Position numbers and translations under genes: made by a program
The notes under the pieces: model-generated
What the model saw: the letters and a program-made list of their open reading frames with translations, nothing else
What the model was told of the DNA's origin: nothing
Database searches by the model: none
Source: Candidatus Gastranaerophilales bacterium
Lineage (GTDB): Bacteria; Cyanobacteriota; Vampirovibrionia; Gastranaerophilales; Gastranaerophilaceae
Length of the DNA stretch: 64,000 nucleotides
Assembly (NCBI GenBank): GCA_944325085.1
Contig: CALUYT010000013.1
Span: forward strand, 38,730-102,729
Direction of reading: 5' to 3'
Part shown: piece after piece, positions 46,104 to 54,696 of the stretch
Numbering within the stretch: the first letter of the stretch is position 1
Layout: each line of letters starts with the position of its first letter

Positions 46104-46397
46104 CTATGCCATGTATGGTAAGTGTATGTATTGTGATTCGGTTTGCGCTGCACGTCTTTTAGGGGTGCAAAGTATATTATAAGCCTTTACGATGTTATAA
46201 CCTAAAGCTTTGATAGGATTTGATTGAACCATATCAGCTTTTCTGGTATCACGTAAATCTTTTTCAAAATTGATTTTTGTATTAGCGTTTTTATCTAATG
46301 ACATTAAACCAACTTTAGAATTTATATTATTCATTGTGCCTTCACCAAATGATATATATTTATTTGTATTTAATTTTACTGGACTAATTGTAATCAT
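46104..46397 (-). CDS. small orphan with FGEG motif
   Basis: A 97-residue protein, unrecognised. I start it at ATG 46397, which has a strong ribosome site (AAAGGAGG); a longer frame from 46481 adds 28 residues without one. It begins MITISPVKLNTNKYISFGEG, so SP...FGEG matches the layout of the protein at 15919. The rest is polar, with a short amphipathic stretch (KALGYNIVKAYNILCTPKRR) that could touch a membrane. No full membrane span is present, unlike the 15919 protein. It sits alone, leftward, 561 bases from adhE. Confidence 0.7.
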   Translation of the reverse strand: MITISPVKLNTNKYISFGEGTMNNINSKVGLMSLDKNANTKINFEKDLRDTRKADMVQSNPIKALGYNIVKAYNILCTPKRRAAQTESQYIHLPYMA

Positions 46398-46841
46398 ATT
46401 AATTACCTCCTTTGTTATTAAGTGTTTAATTAACACTTCATTTAACACTTTCACTATAAACCATATTATTTTTTTTGTCAACCCCTATTATGAACTTTTA
46501 TTAAGAAGGCTAAAAGTCAAATACTACGAAGTTTTGAGCATAAAGTGCACAAAATACACTTATTGTTGAATTTCAGCTTTGTGTTCTTTTGTAATTAATT
46601 CTCCAGTAGTATAAATTTTTTTATTAATAATACTCCTTTTGGATGAATATATTGCCGAAGTGTCTAATTGTTAGAAAAGTATAAATGACGTTTAATAATA
46701 GAAAATCTTTTTCATACTTCCAGCTATTCTTAATTCCAAACGAGGGCATTAGTCCTCGTATTTTATTTTGCCTGTAAAATCAGGCATGCTCGGGATATAT
46801 TAACAAAGATAAAGAAAAGATAAAGATTGTAAATGATACAC
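46398..46841. other. intergenic region with hairpins and a decayed coding remnant
   Basis: No intact gene is seen. On the minus strand 46670-46560 is an open frame of 36 codons ending in TAA whose sequence looks coding (KIYTTGELITKEHKAEIQQ) but has no ATG and no upstream gene, probably a relic of a lost gene. Two adjacent hairpins follow at 46740-46785. The last part carries the adhE promoter. Confidence 0.35.
46740..46785 (+). other. two adjacent hairpins upstream of adhE
   Basis: ACGAGG-GCATTAGT-CCTCGT (46740-46759) followed by TTTTATTTT, then GCCTG-TAAAAT-CAGGC (46770-46785). The first has a terminator-like T-rich tail. They lie before the predicted adhE promoter, so they are not part of its leader, and may belong to an unseen short transcript. 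Confidence 0.35.
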
Positions 46842-46892
46842 TTGATTTCATGTTATATTTACAGTAGAATGTAATTGTGATAAATTTCACAA
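46842..46892 (+). promoter_or_regulatory. adhE promoter with perfect Rex-type operator
   Basis: TTGATT (46842-46847), 17-base spacer, TAGAAT (46865-46870). Directly after it, across the predicted start, is TTGTGATAAATTTCACAA (46875-46892), a perfect TTGTGA-N6-TCACAA dyad equal to the Rex consensus. Rex is an NADH-sensing repressor whose best-known target is adhE. Bound here it would block transcription when NADH is low. Confidence 0.75.
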
Positions 46893-46958
46893 ATTATCAT
46901 ATTTGCTTTAATTTAATTACAATAGTAAAAAAGCTGTGTTATAAAAAGGAGAAAAAAT

Positions 46959-49643
46959 ATGACAACAAAAAGCAAAAAGACTGTTGAAAACTTGGAAAAG
47001 ACTTTAAACACGTCTAATCTTGTTGACAACGCAGAACAATTAGAATTACTTATTGAAAGAGTAAAGAAAGCTCAAAAACTTTATTCAACTTTCTCTCAAG
47101 AACAAGTTGATAAAATTTTTAAAGCTGCTGCAACTGCTGCAGACAAAGTTCGTATTCCTCTTGCAAAAATGGCAGTTGAAGAAACTGGCATGGGTGTTTT
47201 AGAAGATAAAATTATTAAAAACCACTTCGCTTCTGAATACATCTATAACAAACACAAAAATGCAAAAACTTGTGGAATCATAAAAGAAGACAAAGCTAAC
47301 GGTATTAAAATTGTTGCTGAACCTTTAGGTATTTTGGCAGGTATCGTACCTACAACTAACCCAACTTCAACAGCAATCTTCAAATCATTAATAGCTTTAA
47401 AAACTAGAAACGCTATTATCTTCTCACCACACCCAAGAGCTACAAAATGTACAATCGAAGCTGCTAAAGTTGTTTTAGAAGCAGCTGTTAAAGCTGGTGC
47501 TCCAGAAGATATTATCGGTTGGATTGACGTTCCATCAATCGATTTATCAAATCAATTGATGAAACACCCTGACATCGCTTGTATTTTAGCTACAGGTGGT
47601 CCTGGCATGGTTAAAGCTGCTTACTCTTCAGGTAACCCTGCATTAGGTGTTGGTCCTGGTAACGCTGCAGCTGTTATTGATGAAACTGCTGATATTAAAA
47701 TGGCTGTTTCTTCAATATTAATGTCAAAAACTTTCGATAACGGTATGATTTGTGCTTCTGAACAATCAGTTGTTGTTGTTGATAAAGTTTATGAAGAAGT
47801 TAAAAAAGAATTTGTATATAGAGGTGCTTACTTAATCAATGAAGCTGAAGAAAAGAAAATGATTGATCTTCCATTCATCGATCCAAAACGTGGTACAGCT
47901 CACCCTGACATCGTTGGTCAATCAGCTCATAGAATTGCAGAACTTTCTGGATTTGAAGTTCCTGAAACTGCAAAAATCTTATTAGCAGAAAGACCTAAAG
48001 TTGATTGGGATGATCCATTCTCAAGAGAAAAATTATCTCCTGTATTAACTATGTACAGAGCTAAAGATTTTGATGAAGCAACTGAAATGACTTACGAATT
48101 AGTTTCTAAAGGTGGTGCTGGTCACTCAGCTGACCTTTACACAGATACTCGTAGCCAAGAAAGAGTTAACAAGTTTGCTGAAAAAATGCCAGCTTGCCGT
48201 GTATTAATTAACTCTCCATCAGCTCAAGGTGGTATCGGTGATTTGTTTAACTTCAAATTAGAACCATCTTTATCTTTAGGTTGTGGTTCTTGGGGTAAAA
48301 ACGCTATCTCTGGTAATATCGGAGTTGAAAACTTATTAAACTACAAAACAGTTGCTGAAAGGAGAGAAAACATGTTATGGTTTAAGGTTCCTCAAAAAGT
48401 TTACTTTAAACGTGGTGCTATTGACTTAGCTCTTCGTGAACTAGAAGGAAAGAAAAGAGCATTTATTGTAACTGATAGATTCTTATTCAATTCAGGTGCT
48501 GTTTACAGTATTACTAATGTTTTAGATGAAATCGGTATTGATTATCAAATCTTCTTTGATGTTAAACCAGATCCAACATTATCTACAATTAACCAAGCTA
48601 TGGAAATGATTAGACCTTACGAACCAGATGTAATTATTTCTCTTGGTGGCGGATCTCCAATGGATGCTGCTAAAATTATGTGGTTAATGTATGAACAACC
48701 TGATACAAACTTTGAAGATATCTCTATGAGATTTATGGATATCAGAAAGAGAATTTGTAGAATCCCTGATTTAGGTAAAAAAGCTACTATGGTTGCTATA
48801 CCTACAACTTCAGGTACAGGTTCTGAAGTAACTCCATTTGCTATCATTACAGATGATGAAAGCGGAGTTAAATATGCTATCGCTGATTACGCATTAACTC
48901 CAAACATGGCAATCATTGACCCTAACTTCGTTGATGGAATGCCTAAAGGATTAACTTCAGCATCAGGTATTGACGCTTTAGTTCACGCATTAGAAGCTTA
49001 CGTATCTTGTATGGCTACTAACTTCACTAATTCTAATGCTTTAGAAGCAACTAAATTAGTATTCAGATATTTGGAAAGATCTTACAATGAAGGTGCTAAT
49101 GACCCTATCGCAAGAGAAAAAATGCACTATGCAGCAACTATTGCAGGTATGGCATTTGCTAACTCATTCTTAGGATTATGCCACTCTATGGCTCACAAAT
49201 TAGGTGCTATGTTCCATGTACCTCACGGTGTTGCTAACGCATTATTAATCAGACAAGTAATCAAATACAACGCTGTTGATTGTCCTAAGAAACAAGCAAT
49301 CTTCCCTCAATATAAATATCCAAATGCAAAAACTAAATATGGTCAAGTTGCAGATGAATTAGGATTGGGCGGCAAAAATGATGATGAAAAAGTTGAATTG
49401 TTAATCGCAGCTGTTGATAAATTAATGAAAGCTATTAATCTTCCAAATTCTATCAAAGACTTTGGTGTAACTGAAGAAGATTTCTATGCTAAATTAGATG
49501 AAATGGTTGAATTAGCATTCGACGATCAATGTACAGGTGCTAACCCTGCATACCCTCTAATGACAGATATTAAACAAATTTATATCGATGCATTTGAAGG
49601 TATTGTTAGAGATTACTACCCTACAGCTAAAAAATCTAAATAG
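46959..49643 (+). CDS. adhE: bifunctional acetaldehyde/alcohol dehydrogenase
   Basis: Reduces acetyl-CoA to acetaldehyde and then ethanol, using two NADH; the main redox outlet of many fermenters. The 894 residues contain both domains. The N-terminal CoA-acylating aldehyde dehydrogenase has TNPTSTAIFKSLIALKTRNA and the catalytic Cys265 in MICASEQSVVV. The C-terminal iron alcohol dehydrogenase starts near 470, with GGGSPMDAAK and TSGTGSEVTPFAI for the nucleotide, and metal ligands in DALVHALEAY, GLCHSMAHKLG and HVPHGVANA. AAGGAG precedes the ATG. Codon use looks biased to translationally favoured codons, suggesting high expression. It is controlled by a Rex-type site. Confidence 0.98.
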   Translation: MTTKSKKTVENLEKTLNTSNLVDNAEQLELLIERVKKAQKLYSTFSQEQVDKIFKAAATAADKVRIPLAKMAVEETGMGVLEDKIIKNHFASEYIYNKHKNAKTCGIIKEDKANGIKIVAEPLGILAGIVPTTNPTSTAIFKSLIALKTRNAIIFSPHPRATKCTIEAAKVVLEAAVKAGAPEDIIGWIDVPSIDLSNQLMKHPDIACILATGGPGMVKAAYSSGNPALGVGPGNAAAVIDETADIKMAVSSILMSKTFDNGMICASEQSVVVVDKVYEEVKKEFVYRGAYLINEAEEKKMIDLPFIDPKRGTAHPDIVGQSAHRIAELSGFEVPETAKILLAERPKVDWDDPFSREKLSPVLTMYRAKDFDEATEMTYELVSKGGAGHSADLYTDTRSQERVNKFAEKMPACRVLINSPSAQGGIGDLFNFKLEPSLSLGCGSWGKNAISGNIGVENLLNYKTVAERRENMLWFKVPQKVYFKRGAIDLALRELEGKKRAFIVTDRFLFNSGAVYSITNVLDEIGIDYQIFFDVKPDPTLSTINQAMEMIRPYEPDVIISLGGGSPMDAAKIMWLMYEQPDTNFEDISMRFMDIRKRICRIPDLGKKATMVAIPTTSGTGSEVTPFAIITDDESGVKYAIADYALTPNMAIIDPNFVDGMPKGLTSASGIDALVHALEAYVSCMATNFTNSNALEATKLVFRYLERSYNEGANDPIAREKMHYAATIAGMAFANSFLGLCHSMAHKLGAMFHVPHGVANALLIRQVIKYNAVDCPKKQAIFPQYKYPNAKTKYGQVADELGLGGKNDDEKVELLIAAVDKLMKAINLPNSIKDFGVTEEDFYAKLDEMVELAFDDQCTGANPAYPLMTDIKQIYIDAFEGIVRDYYPTAKKSK

Positions 49644-49666
49644 TTTTTAAAAACTATAGATTATAA

Positions 49667-49699
49667 AAAAGACGAATGGATAAAATCCATTCGTCTTTT
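49667..49699. terminator. bidirectional terminator
   Basis: AAAAGACGAATGGA and TCCATTCGTCTTTT form a perfect 14-base stem with a five-base loop, between adhE and the convergent 1166-residue gene. Confidence 0.9.
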
Positions 49700-49717
49700 A
49701 TTTTGTTAAAGATTTGA

Positions 49718-52700
49718 TTATGCACCTTTAGATGAAGCTGAAACTGCAACAACTTTCTTTTTCTTACGTTTTGATTCAATTATACTATCATTATTAAATC
49801 TTTCTAATTTAACAGTTGCAGTAGTATCATCAGATGCGGTTTGAGCTGCAGTATTAGTATTTGCAGAAGCTGACGCAGCTAAAATACCGGTATCTTCTGA
49901 AGTATTTTGAATATCTTCATCAGCTTGAATTTCTATATTTGTTGGTTGATTTGAATCTGTACCGGTAACATCATCTGAAACTTCTTCAGTTTCATCACCT
50001 TCCGTTAGGGTAGATTGAATATCCTTATCAGTATTTTTGTATTGATTATTAGCTGTTTTCAATGTACCTTGAGCATCTGCTAAAGTTTTTTCAGCTGAAT
50101 TATTTGCACTTAAACCATTTGCAGCTGTAGCTGTTGCAACTGTGCCTGTAGCTGTTTCTAACAATCCGTTAGCTAATTTAGCTTGACCAATGCCCACTTG
50201 TAATGCTCCAGCTTGGAATGTAAACGGATTAGACATCATTACAAGACCTGAAGATATAAGTGTAGTACCCATTGCGGTATTTGTAATACCTAACGCTGTT
50301 GTACCAATACCAACAATCATAGTATCTTGAGATACTTGTAGTTGATTTGATATTTTATTTTTAAATGAGGAAATATCATCATTTAAACCTTGAGCAGATT
50401 TTTTATATGCATCTAATTCTTTAACTCCGTTTGCTAATGTCTTATCTAACTGAACTGAAGTTTGTTCACCATTTTCTCCTGTAGCTGCAAGTTCAGATGA
50501 TAAGCTTTCCATTTGAGCTTGAGATGCAATTACAGCTTCTTCAGTTTCTGCAGACTGCATTTGAGTTTGAGTATCTTCTATTTGGACTGTTATATTTTGA
50601 ACTTGTTGATCTTTTGTTTGTTTTTCGTTTTCAGCCTTAGCTGCTTCTTTATCAATATTTTTTACTATATCTTGGCTCTTTTTAATTTGCTCAGCAACAG
50701 TTCCATCAACACCTGCAACATTTGCTTGAATATTCTGTAACTCATTTGTTGATCTTGTATTTGTAACTGTTGCAGCTAGAGCGTTTGCAAAACTAAATCC
50801 AACTGAAACTGAATCATTTTGATTGTTGTTCTTTTGATCAGCATTTTGAGTTGCATCTTGAGTCTTTTCTGAAGTTTCATTAGATGTTTGATTTGCTTGT
50901 GAATTATCTTCAGTTTTTGGTTCTTCTGCTGCAGTTGGTTGATTTTCAGTTGCCCCAGCTGTTTGAGTTTCTTGTTTATCACCTACTGGTTGCTCTTGAT
51001 TTTCAGTCAAATCAGAGGCCTCCTCTGTAAAATTCATATTAATAGGTTCTGTTTGAGTTTGAACACCTGATTGATCTGTAGCTTCAGCTTGAGTATTTCC
51101 AGCAGTTTCTTCATTACCAGTTGCTTGATTTGAAACAGGTTCGGTTCCTGTTGATGTTTGAACACCTTTTATTGAGTTATTATTTTCTTTTACGGCTTCC
51201 ACAGCTGTTTTTAATACAGCGTCTGAATTTTGAGATTTTGTATTTGAATTTGCACTGGCTATTAAACCTGCAGCACCTGATACGACAGCTCCTGCTCCAA
51301 ATATTTCTTCTTTGATTGCTTTTTGTTGTAACAATTTACCTGCTATTGTCAAAACCATGCCAGCATTATACGTAAATGGAGTTGCCATCATTGTTAAACC
51401 TGTTGAAACCATTGTTGTACCTAATGCTGCATCTACCACACCAAGTGTCATAGTACCTTGTCCAACAAACATTGTATCGGTAGATACTTTTTGTACATTT
51501 GAACTTAGTTTCTTCAAGCTTGTATTTTGACTATCTAAATCCTTAACAGATTTTTGAGTCTTAGATAATGATGTTATATTTTGATTAACATCTTTTTGTA
51601 AGGCATCATTTTCTGTGGTTTTTTGCTCTTCTATTTCATTTAATTGTTCCATTTTTGCTTCAACTTCAGTTGAATTATTATTTTCATCTTCAAAATTTAC
51701 TACAGTAACTTGTTGAGTTGAGTTTGAAGTTTTATTATCTTGTTCATTTTGCAAACTTTCTAATTCACCCAAAATTGTTTCTTCTTGTTGAGTTATAGAC
51801 TGTTGATTTTGTTCTATAGCTGCAACATTGCTTGATAGTTTATTATTATCATTAGTTGATTTTGCTAAATTTTTCTTTAATTCTTTTTCTAATCCTGTTG
51901 TTACTTTGTTTTGAGATACCAAATCAGCTGTAGCTTGTATTGTTGTTACTGAAGCATCCAAAGAATTTGCGTAAGATATAGTACCACTTACGCTATAACC
52001 TTTTTGCTTTTGTAGTGCTTGATTTGCATTATTTTCAGCTTCTTTATTTTGATTGTCATCATATTCTTCTGATGATACTTCATAAGAATCACCCATTGCA
52101 TTTTTTGTTTCATTACTTGTTTGGGCAGCAAGTTTTGAATATGCATTTGCAAACTCAGCTAAATCAGCAATTGCACCGCTATCTAATTCTCCGGATAAAG
52201 TATTAGAATATTCTTCTAAATCTTTACCCTTTTCGATTGCTAAATCAGCAACTTCATCTCCGGTAACACCATATAATGGATCTGTTAATAATCCAGTACC
52301 GCTAACTGTAATACCTGTGTTTACATAAGGTTCTTCTTTATCATTATAATTTTTTACAAATTTACTTAACTCTAAACCTGCTTGAACAGCATCTTGGCTT
52401 ATTTCTAAATTTTTATCAATTTTTGTGTTTAAAGTATCCAAAGTACTTAAAAACTCATCAAGTTCAGCACTATCTTGCTGAACTTCAGAAGTTAAAGTTC
52501 CATCTGTACCATTAAGCATTTTGCCTAATTCTGCATATCTTTTACGTTCTGAATCTGATAATGTACCTGATTTATTTTTCTTATCTAATTCCTTCCATTC
52601 ATTTGTTAAATCAAGAATTTGCTTCATTGAATCTTCATAAGAATCTTCTTTTTTCTTTTTTATTTCGTTAGCTCTATCTGAAGCAAGCTTATACTGTTCT

Positions 52701-53218
52701 ATATATTGTTCTGTCTCTTTTTGAGCTTGATCTGCTTGGGTAATATATTTGGTTGCTTTTGATTTAATACTATCTAAAGAATTATCACCTGTTGTTTCTT
52801 CTGTTGTATCTGTATCTGATTGAGCATTTTCTGAAACCATTACATATGCAGTTACATCAGATTGTTGTTGTGCATGTGCCCATTGCAATACATTATCCGG
52901 AATTTTATATCCGTTGTTTTCCATTTCGATAATTTCTTCATATGAATATCCTGCCCAATCTTTTTCCTGAATTTCATATGAATATTTCATATTTTTATGA
53001 AACTCTCTATGAGCACCAACTATTTCTTTTAATACATGTCTTTTTGCGTAATCTAAATAATAACCATCAGTATATTTATTTCCGTATTTAGCCTTTAATT
53101 TAATAGCATACTCTACAGCATCTTTTGAATACGTCTGCTTCAAATCTTCGTCAATTACGACGCCTGCTATAGAATAATTACCTGATGTATCTAATACTTT
53201 TGCTAGTTTTAAAGCCAT
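49718..53218 (-). CDS. large repeat protein with coiled coils and hydrophobic patches
   Basis: A 1166-residue protein of unknown function. The first 150 residues form a compact polar domain (VVIDEDLKQTYSKDAVEYAI, GYYLDYAKRHVLKEI). Then come long Gln/Asn/Glu/Lys coiled coils. A unit of roughly 400 residues occurs twice (~412-800 and ~805-1130): each starts with a ...FANAL.ATVT-like line, continues with coiled coil, and has a hydrophobic Gly/Thr/Met-rich hairpin (DTMFVGQGTMTLGVVDAALG and DTMIVGIGTTALGITNTAMG). Gln/Thr/Asn-rich low complexity ends each unit. The hydrophobic pair could insert in a membrane, as in pore-forming coiled-coil proteins. No signal peptide. AAAGG precedes the ATG. Confidence 0.6.
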   Translation of the reverse strand: MALKLAKVLDTSGNYSIAGVVIDEDLKQTYSKDAVEYAIKLKAKYGNKYTDGYYLDYAKRHVLKEIVGAHREFHKNMKYSYEIQEKDWAGYSYEEIIEMENNGYKIPDNVLQWAHAQQQSDVTAYVMVSENAQSDTDTTEETTGDNSLDSIKSKATKYITQADQAQKETEQYIEQYKLASDRANEIKKKKEDSYEDSMKQILDLTNEWKELDKKNKSGTLSDSERKRYAELGKMLNGTDGTLTSEVQQDSAELDEFLSTLDTLNTKIDKNLEISQDAVQAGLELSKFVKNYNDKEEPYVNTGITVSGTGLLTDPLYGVTGDEVADLAIEKGKDLEEYSNTLSGELDSGAIADLAEFANAYSKLAAQTSNETKNAMGDSYEVSSEEYDDNQNKEAENNANQALQKQKGYSVSGTISYANSLDASVTTIQATADLVSQNKVTTGLEKELKKNLAKSTNDNNKLSSNVAAIEQNQQSITQQEETILGELESLQNEQDNKTSNSTQQVTVVNFEDENNNSTEVEAKMEQLNEIEEQKTTENDALQKDVNQNITSLSKTQKSVKDLDSQNTSLKKLSSNVQKVSTDTMFVGQGTMTLGVVDAALGTTMVSTGLTMMATPFTYNAGMVLTIAGKLLQQKAIKEEIFGAGAVVSGAAGLIASANSNTKSQNSDAVLKTAVEAVKENNNSIKGVQTSTGTEPVSNQATGNEETAGNTQAEATDQSGVQTQTEPINMNFTEEASDLTENQEQPVGDKQETQTAGATENQPTAAEEPKTEDNSQANQTSNETSEKTQDATQNADQKNNNQNDSVSVGFSFANALAATVTNTRSTNELQNIQANVAGVDGTVAEQIKKSQDIVKNIDKEAAKAENEKQTKDQQVQNITVQIEDTQTQMQSAETEEAVIASQAQMESLSSELAATGENGEQTSVQLDKTLANGVKELDAYKKSAQGLNDDISSFKNKISNQLQVSQDTMIVGIGTTALGITNTAMGTTLISSGLVMMSNPFTFQAGALQVGIGQAKLANGLLETATGTVATATAANGLSANNSAEKTLADAQGTLKTANNQYKNTDKDIQSTLTEGDETEEVSDDVTGTDSNQPTNIEIQADEDIQNTSEDTGILAASASANTNTAAQTASDDTTATVKLERFNNDSIIESKRKKKKVVAVSASSKGA
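50120..51990 (-). repeat. two-fold repeat inside the 1166-residue protein
   Basis: The segments around 51985-51330 and 50805-50120 encode matching series: SVSGTISYANSLDASVTT and SVSVGFSFANALAATVTN, coiled coil, then TMFVGQGTMTLG / TMIVGIGTTALG and STGLTMMATPFTYNAG / SSGLVMMSNPFTFQAG. They are diverged copies from an old duplication. Confidence 0.7.
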
Positions 53219-53348
53219 AAAACCTTTGTCCTTTTGATTTCATATACCCAAATTATCGGTATTTCAGTCAATTAACTTTAGATTTTATGGCTTTTTGCTA
53301 TTAAAATTTTACAAAATGTTACACTCAAATAAATACTAACCAGACACC

Positions 53349-53672
53349 TTAAATGTGCTTTTCAATATTTGAAATTATTGTTGATTTTGGCATTAAACCT
53401 GTTAATCGTTCAACAACTTCTCCATTTGAAAAAACTAACAAGCTTGGAATACCGCTTATTGAGTATTTTTTTGCAATTTCAGTACAATCTTCTATATTAA
53501 CTTTTACAAATTTCACTTTGCCAACATAACCTTCTGCTATTTCATCAATTACAGGACTTAATTTTCTGCATGGTCCACACCAAGTAGCCCAAAAATCAAC
53601 TACAACAGGTATTGATGAATTCACTACATCTTGTTCGAAATTTTGTTCATTTATATCAATAACATTACCCAT
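53349..53672 (-). CDS. trxA: thioredoxin
   Basis: A 107-residue small disulfide reductase of the cytosol. The active site WCGPC is at residues 31-35 (Cys32, Cys35) in FWATWCGPCRKLSPV. The conserved VKFVKVNIEDCTEIAKKY and the cis-Pro loop GIPSLLVFSNGEV follow. It is full length. GGGGAA precedes the ATG. It lies between the large repeat protein and the divergent exonuclease, with no thioredoxin reductase nearby. Confidence 0.95.
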   Translation of the reverse strand: MGNVIDINEQNFEQDVVNSSIPVVVDFWATWCGPCRKLSPVIDEIAEGYVGKVKFVKVNIEDCTEIAKKYSISGIPSLLVFSNGEVVERLTGLMPKSTIISNIEKHI

Positions 53673-53767
53673 AATAAATTCCCCATATATTAACTAACAC
53701 TTCATAATATTATCATAGAAAAAATTTTTGTGCTATTATCTAAACAGGGACTACGTAGGACAAAAAA

Positions 53768-54685
53768 ATGGCTAGAAAAAAAGTAATTGAGATAGTTTTG
53801 GATACTGAAACAACAGGATTAGATTATACCAGAGAAAAAATGGTTGAATTCGCCGCTGTGAGGCTAGAAAACGGCAAAATTAAAGATCAGTTCCAAACTT
53901 TGATTAATCCAGAACAACATATTAGAAAATCAAGTATTGCAATACACGGCATCACTCAAGAAATGGTTGAAGATGCGCCAACTGAAGCTGAAATTATGCC
54001 TCAAATTTTAGAATTTATTGGCGATTATCCAATTGTTGCTCATAATGCTATATTTGACTATTCTTTCATTAATGAAGCTGCAAAAAGAACAACTGGTAAC
54101 GAAATTACAAATGAAAGAATAGATACTCAGCAAATGTTTAAAGAAATTTACCCAGAACTTGAAGCTCACGGATTAAATGCTCTTACTGAAAAATTCAAAG
54201 TTGAATTAAAAGATCATCATAGAGCTATGGGTGATACTATGGGACTTGCCCTTGCATACCCGAAATTGAAAAAATTGTATATTCAAAAATATGACTGGGA
54301 AAATAAACAACTCGATAATGTTGAATATTTATTTGAAAGATTTTTAAGGATACAACAAACAGTAACTACCTTACAATCAGAAATGCAAGATTTAAAATCT
54401 GTGTTCAAGTTATATTTTGAACAAGGTGGTGCACCTATAACATCACAAGAAGGAGATGTTTTGGTTTATAACTCTAAACAATCTTTCGGATATGATTTCA
54501 ACACTATTAAACCTATTTTAGAAGATATAGGAGCTTTAGAAAAAGCTGTAAAACTAAATACAGGTTTTGTTGACCGACTAGTTAACGGTAAAAGCTTGGA
54601 TGATGAAAAAAAAGAAATTATCAAAAACGCAAGACAAGAATTAACTGAAACAAGAAATATTCAAGTAATAAAAAATAATAAATAG
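53768..54685 (+). CDS. DnaQ/PolC-like 3'-5' exonuclease
   Basis: A 305-residue DEDD exonuclease. Exo I is VLDTETTGLD (Asp12, Glu14), Exo II sits in IVAHNAIFDYSFINEA, and Exo III in LKDHHRAMGDTMGLALAY (His then Asp, DEDDh type). The first ~185 residues match the proofreading domain seen in PolC and DNA polymerase III epsilon. The C-terminal 110 residues are a helical coil without clear homologue, so it may be a stand-alone nuclease rather than a polymerase subunit. TG-C-TATTAT (53734-53739) is an extended -10; AGGA is the ribosome site. The transporter gene follows after 11 bases. Confidence 0.85.
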   Translation: MARKKVIEIVLDTETTGLDYTREKMVEFAAVRLENGKIKDQFQTLINPEQHIRKSSIAIHGITQEMVEDAPTEAEIMPQILEFIGDYPIVAHNAIFDYSFINEAAKRTTGNEITNERIDTQQMFKEIYPELEAHGLNALTEKFKVELKDHHRAMGDTMGLALAYPKLKKLYIQKYDWENKQLDNVEYLFERFLRIQQTVTTLQSEMQDLKSVFKLYFEQGGAPITSQEGDVLVYNSKQSFGYDFNTIKPILEDIGALEKAVKLNTGFVDRLVNGKSLDDEKKEIIKNARQELTETRNIQVIKNNK

Positions 54686-54696
54686 GAGAAAAAAAC

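Noticed and set aside
46270..46569. Rightward 99-codon frame opposite the FGEG orphan
   Set aside because: It is antisense to a small gene with a strong ribosome site, has no ribosome site itself and its sequence is a hydrophobic shadow.
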